Source of the DNA: Bacillota bacterium
Lineage (GTDB): Bacteria > Bacillota > Clostridia > Christensenellales > SZUA-584
Assembly (NCBI GenBank): GCA_023436525.1
Contig: JAEZIW010000183.1
Location: forward strand, 1-7,254
Length of the DNA stretch: 7,254 nucleotides
Reading direction: 5' to 3'
The position numbers were made by a program, and so were the translations under genes. Shown here one piece after another: positions 6,299-7,254 of this stretch. Each line of letters begins with the position of its first letter. The stretch's first letter is position 1. The notes beneath the pieces are model-generated. The model searched no databases and was not told where the DNA came from. It worked only from the letters and a program-made list of their open reading frames with translations.

Positions 6299-7254
6299 AG
6301 CATTTAAGAATTTTTCGAAATCTCAATTGGTTGTCCCATTGTTTGCGCTGTTATTACTGATTGTATTTAACTTGATAAGAGATCCCGGGTTCTTCTCAAT
6401 AATTCTTACTGCCAATAATGATGGGAACACAGTTCTTGCAGGAAACTTGATCAGCATTCTGAACGGTGCATCCGAGCTGGCTATTCTGTCAATCGGTATG
6501 ACGCTGGTCACAGCATCGTCGAAAGGACAGGATATCAGCGTCGGCGCCGCGGCCGCAATCGCAGGCAGTGTTTTTGTCAGCGTGCTGCGTGCGAATGAAG
6601 TGACAATGCCGATTATTCTTCTCGCCTTTTTGGCAAGCTGCGTGGCTGCTCTTCTTTGCGGCTTATTCAACGGTGCATTGGTTGCTGTGTTTAAGATTCA
6701 GCCGATGATTGCGACATTGATACTGTTTACCTCCGGGCGATCCATTGCGTATTGGATAAACGGCGGCGCGACGCCGACTGTTGACAGCCCGCTGCTTGGC
6801 AATATCGGCAGTTTTATTCCGGGAATCCCCATTCCTGCACCCATTCTTATCGTCATTGTATTCGGGATATTGGTTTGGCTTATCTTAAGGTTCACTAATC
6901 TCGGGCTGTATACGCAAGCGGTGGGTATCAACGAAAAATCCTCCCGATTAAACGGTATCAACGCAACTTGGATTAAAATGTTATCATTTATGATACTGGG
7001 CGTTTGTACGGCGATGGCGGGCTGCATCACCGTCAGCAGAATCGGGCTTATCAACCACGAAACCATTCTTCAGGATATTGAGATGGACGCCATTTTGGCA
7101 GTCGCTATCGGAGGAAATTCTCTGGGAGGCGGAAAATTCAGCTTGGCCGGATCGGTCATCGGGGCATACATCATTCAGGCGTTGACGGTTACGCTTTATG
7201 CCATGAAGGTTCCCTCAACAGCAATATTTGTATTCAAGGCATTGATTATTATCA
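6291..7254 (+). CDS. ytfT: Sugar ABC importer permease (YtfT-like), 3' truncated by window end
   Basis: ATG 6291 lies 9 bases after GGGGGAGG (6274-6281) and overlaps the end of the ATPase gene by 8 bases, indicating coupled translation. The 321 visible residues are strongly hydrophobic, with helices around 11-29, 52-74, 80-99, 104-134, 136-154, 182-201, 226-250, 264-305 and 308-321. The motif KGQDISVGA (78-86) matches the DLSVG motif of the RbsC/MglC/YtfT permease family. The cytoplasmic stretch AVGINEKSSRLNGIN (210-224) is the likely contact with the ATPase, and DAILAVAIGGNSLGGGKF (266-283) is the family's conserved late segment. E. coli YtfT is about 340 residues, so only around 20 residues are probably missing. 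YtfT normally pairs with a second permease, YjfF, expected next. The family is firm; the sugar is inferred from overall resemblance. Confidence 0.93.
   Translation, partial: MAKAFKNFSKSQLVVPLFALLLLIVFNLIRDPGFFSIILTANNDGNTVLAGNLISILNGASELAILSIGMTLVTASSKGQDISVGAAAAIAGSVFVSVLRANEVTMPIILLAFLASCVAALLCGLFNGALVAVFKIQPMIATLILFTSGRSIAYWINGGATPTVDSPLLGNIGSFIPGIPIPAPILIVIVFGILVWLILRFTNLGLYTQAVGINEKSSRLNGINATWIKMLSFMILGVCTAMAGCITVSRIGLINHETILQDIEMDAILAVAIGGNSLGGGKFSLAGSVIGAYIIQALTVTLYAMKVPSTAIFVFKALIII

Overview
The window carries one coherent sugar sensing and import locus, all on the + strand, from what looks like a Gram-positive anaerobe (Firmicutes, probably Clostridia). The reasons are two lipoprotein-type solute-binding proteins, one with a Ser/Ala/Glu-rich linker after the lipid cysteine, a YesM/YesN-type two-component pair, strong purine-rich ribosome binding sites and a GTG start. 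This placement is inferred from style; no marker gene is present.

Region 1 (3-3231) is a tightly coupled three-gene unit. It holds the C-terminal part of an AraC-type response regulator (its receiver domain lies before the window), a HisKA_6/HATPase sensor kinase that overlaps it by 4 bases, and a lipoprotein sugar-binding protein at the kinase stop codon. This is the layout of a three-component system in which an extracytoplasmic binding protein presents sugar to a LytS/YesM kinase, as described for XylFII-LytS-YesN in clostridia.

Region 2 (3232-3606) is a 375-base AT-rich gap. It holds two candidate sigma-A promoters, two pairs of direct repeats that could be regulator sites, a long inverted repeat and one doubtful 32-codon reading frame.

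Region 3 (3607-7254) is an ABC importer of the YtfQ-YtfR-YtfT type (galactofuranose/galactose class in E. coli): a second, abundant-type binding lipoprotein, a strong intercistronic stem-loop, a duplicated-domain ATPase and a permease cut by the window end. A second permease (YjfF type) would be expected just downstream.

Inferred working model: the first binding protein reports external sugar to the kinase, the kinase phosphorylates the AraC-type regulator, and the regulator turns on the importer from the 3232-3606 promoter region. The two binding proteins are paralogues that have split into a sensing and a transport role. The true sugar cannot be read from the sequence.
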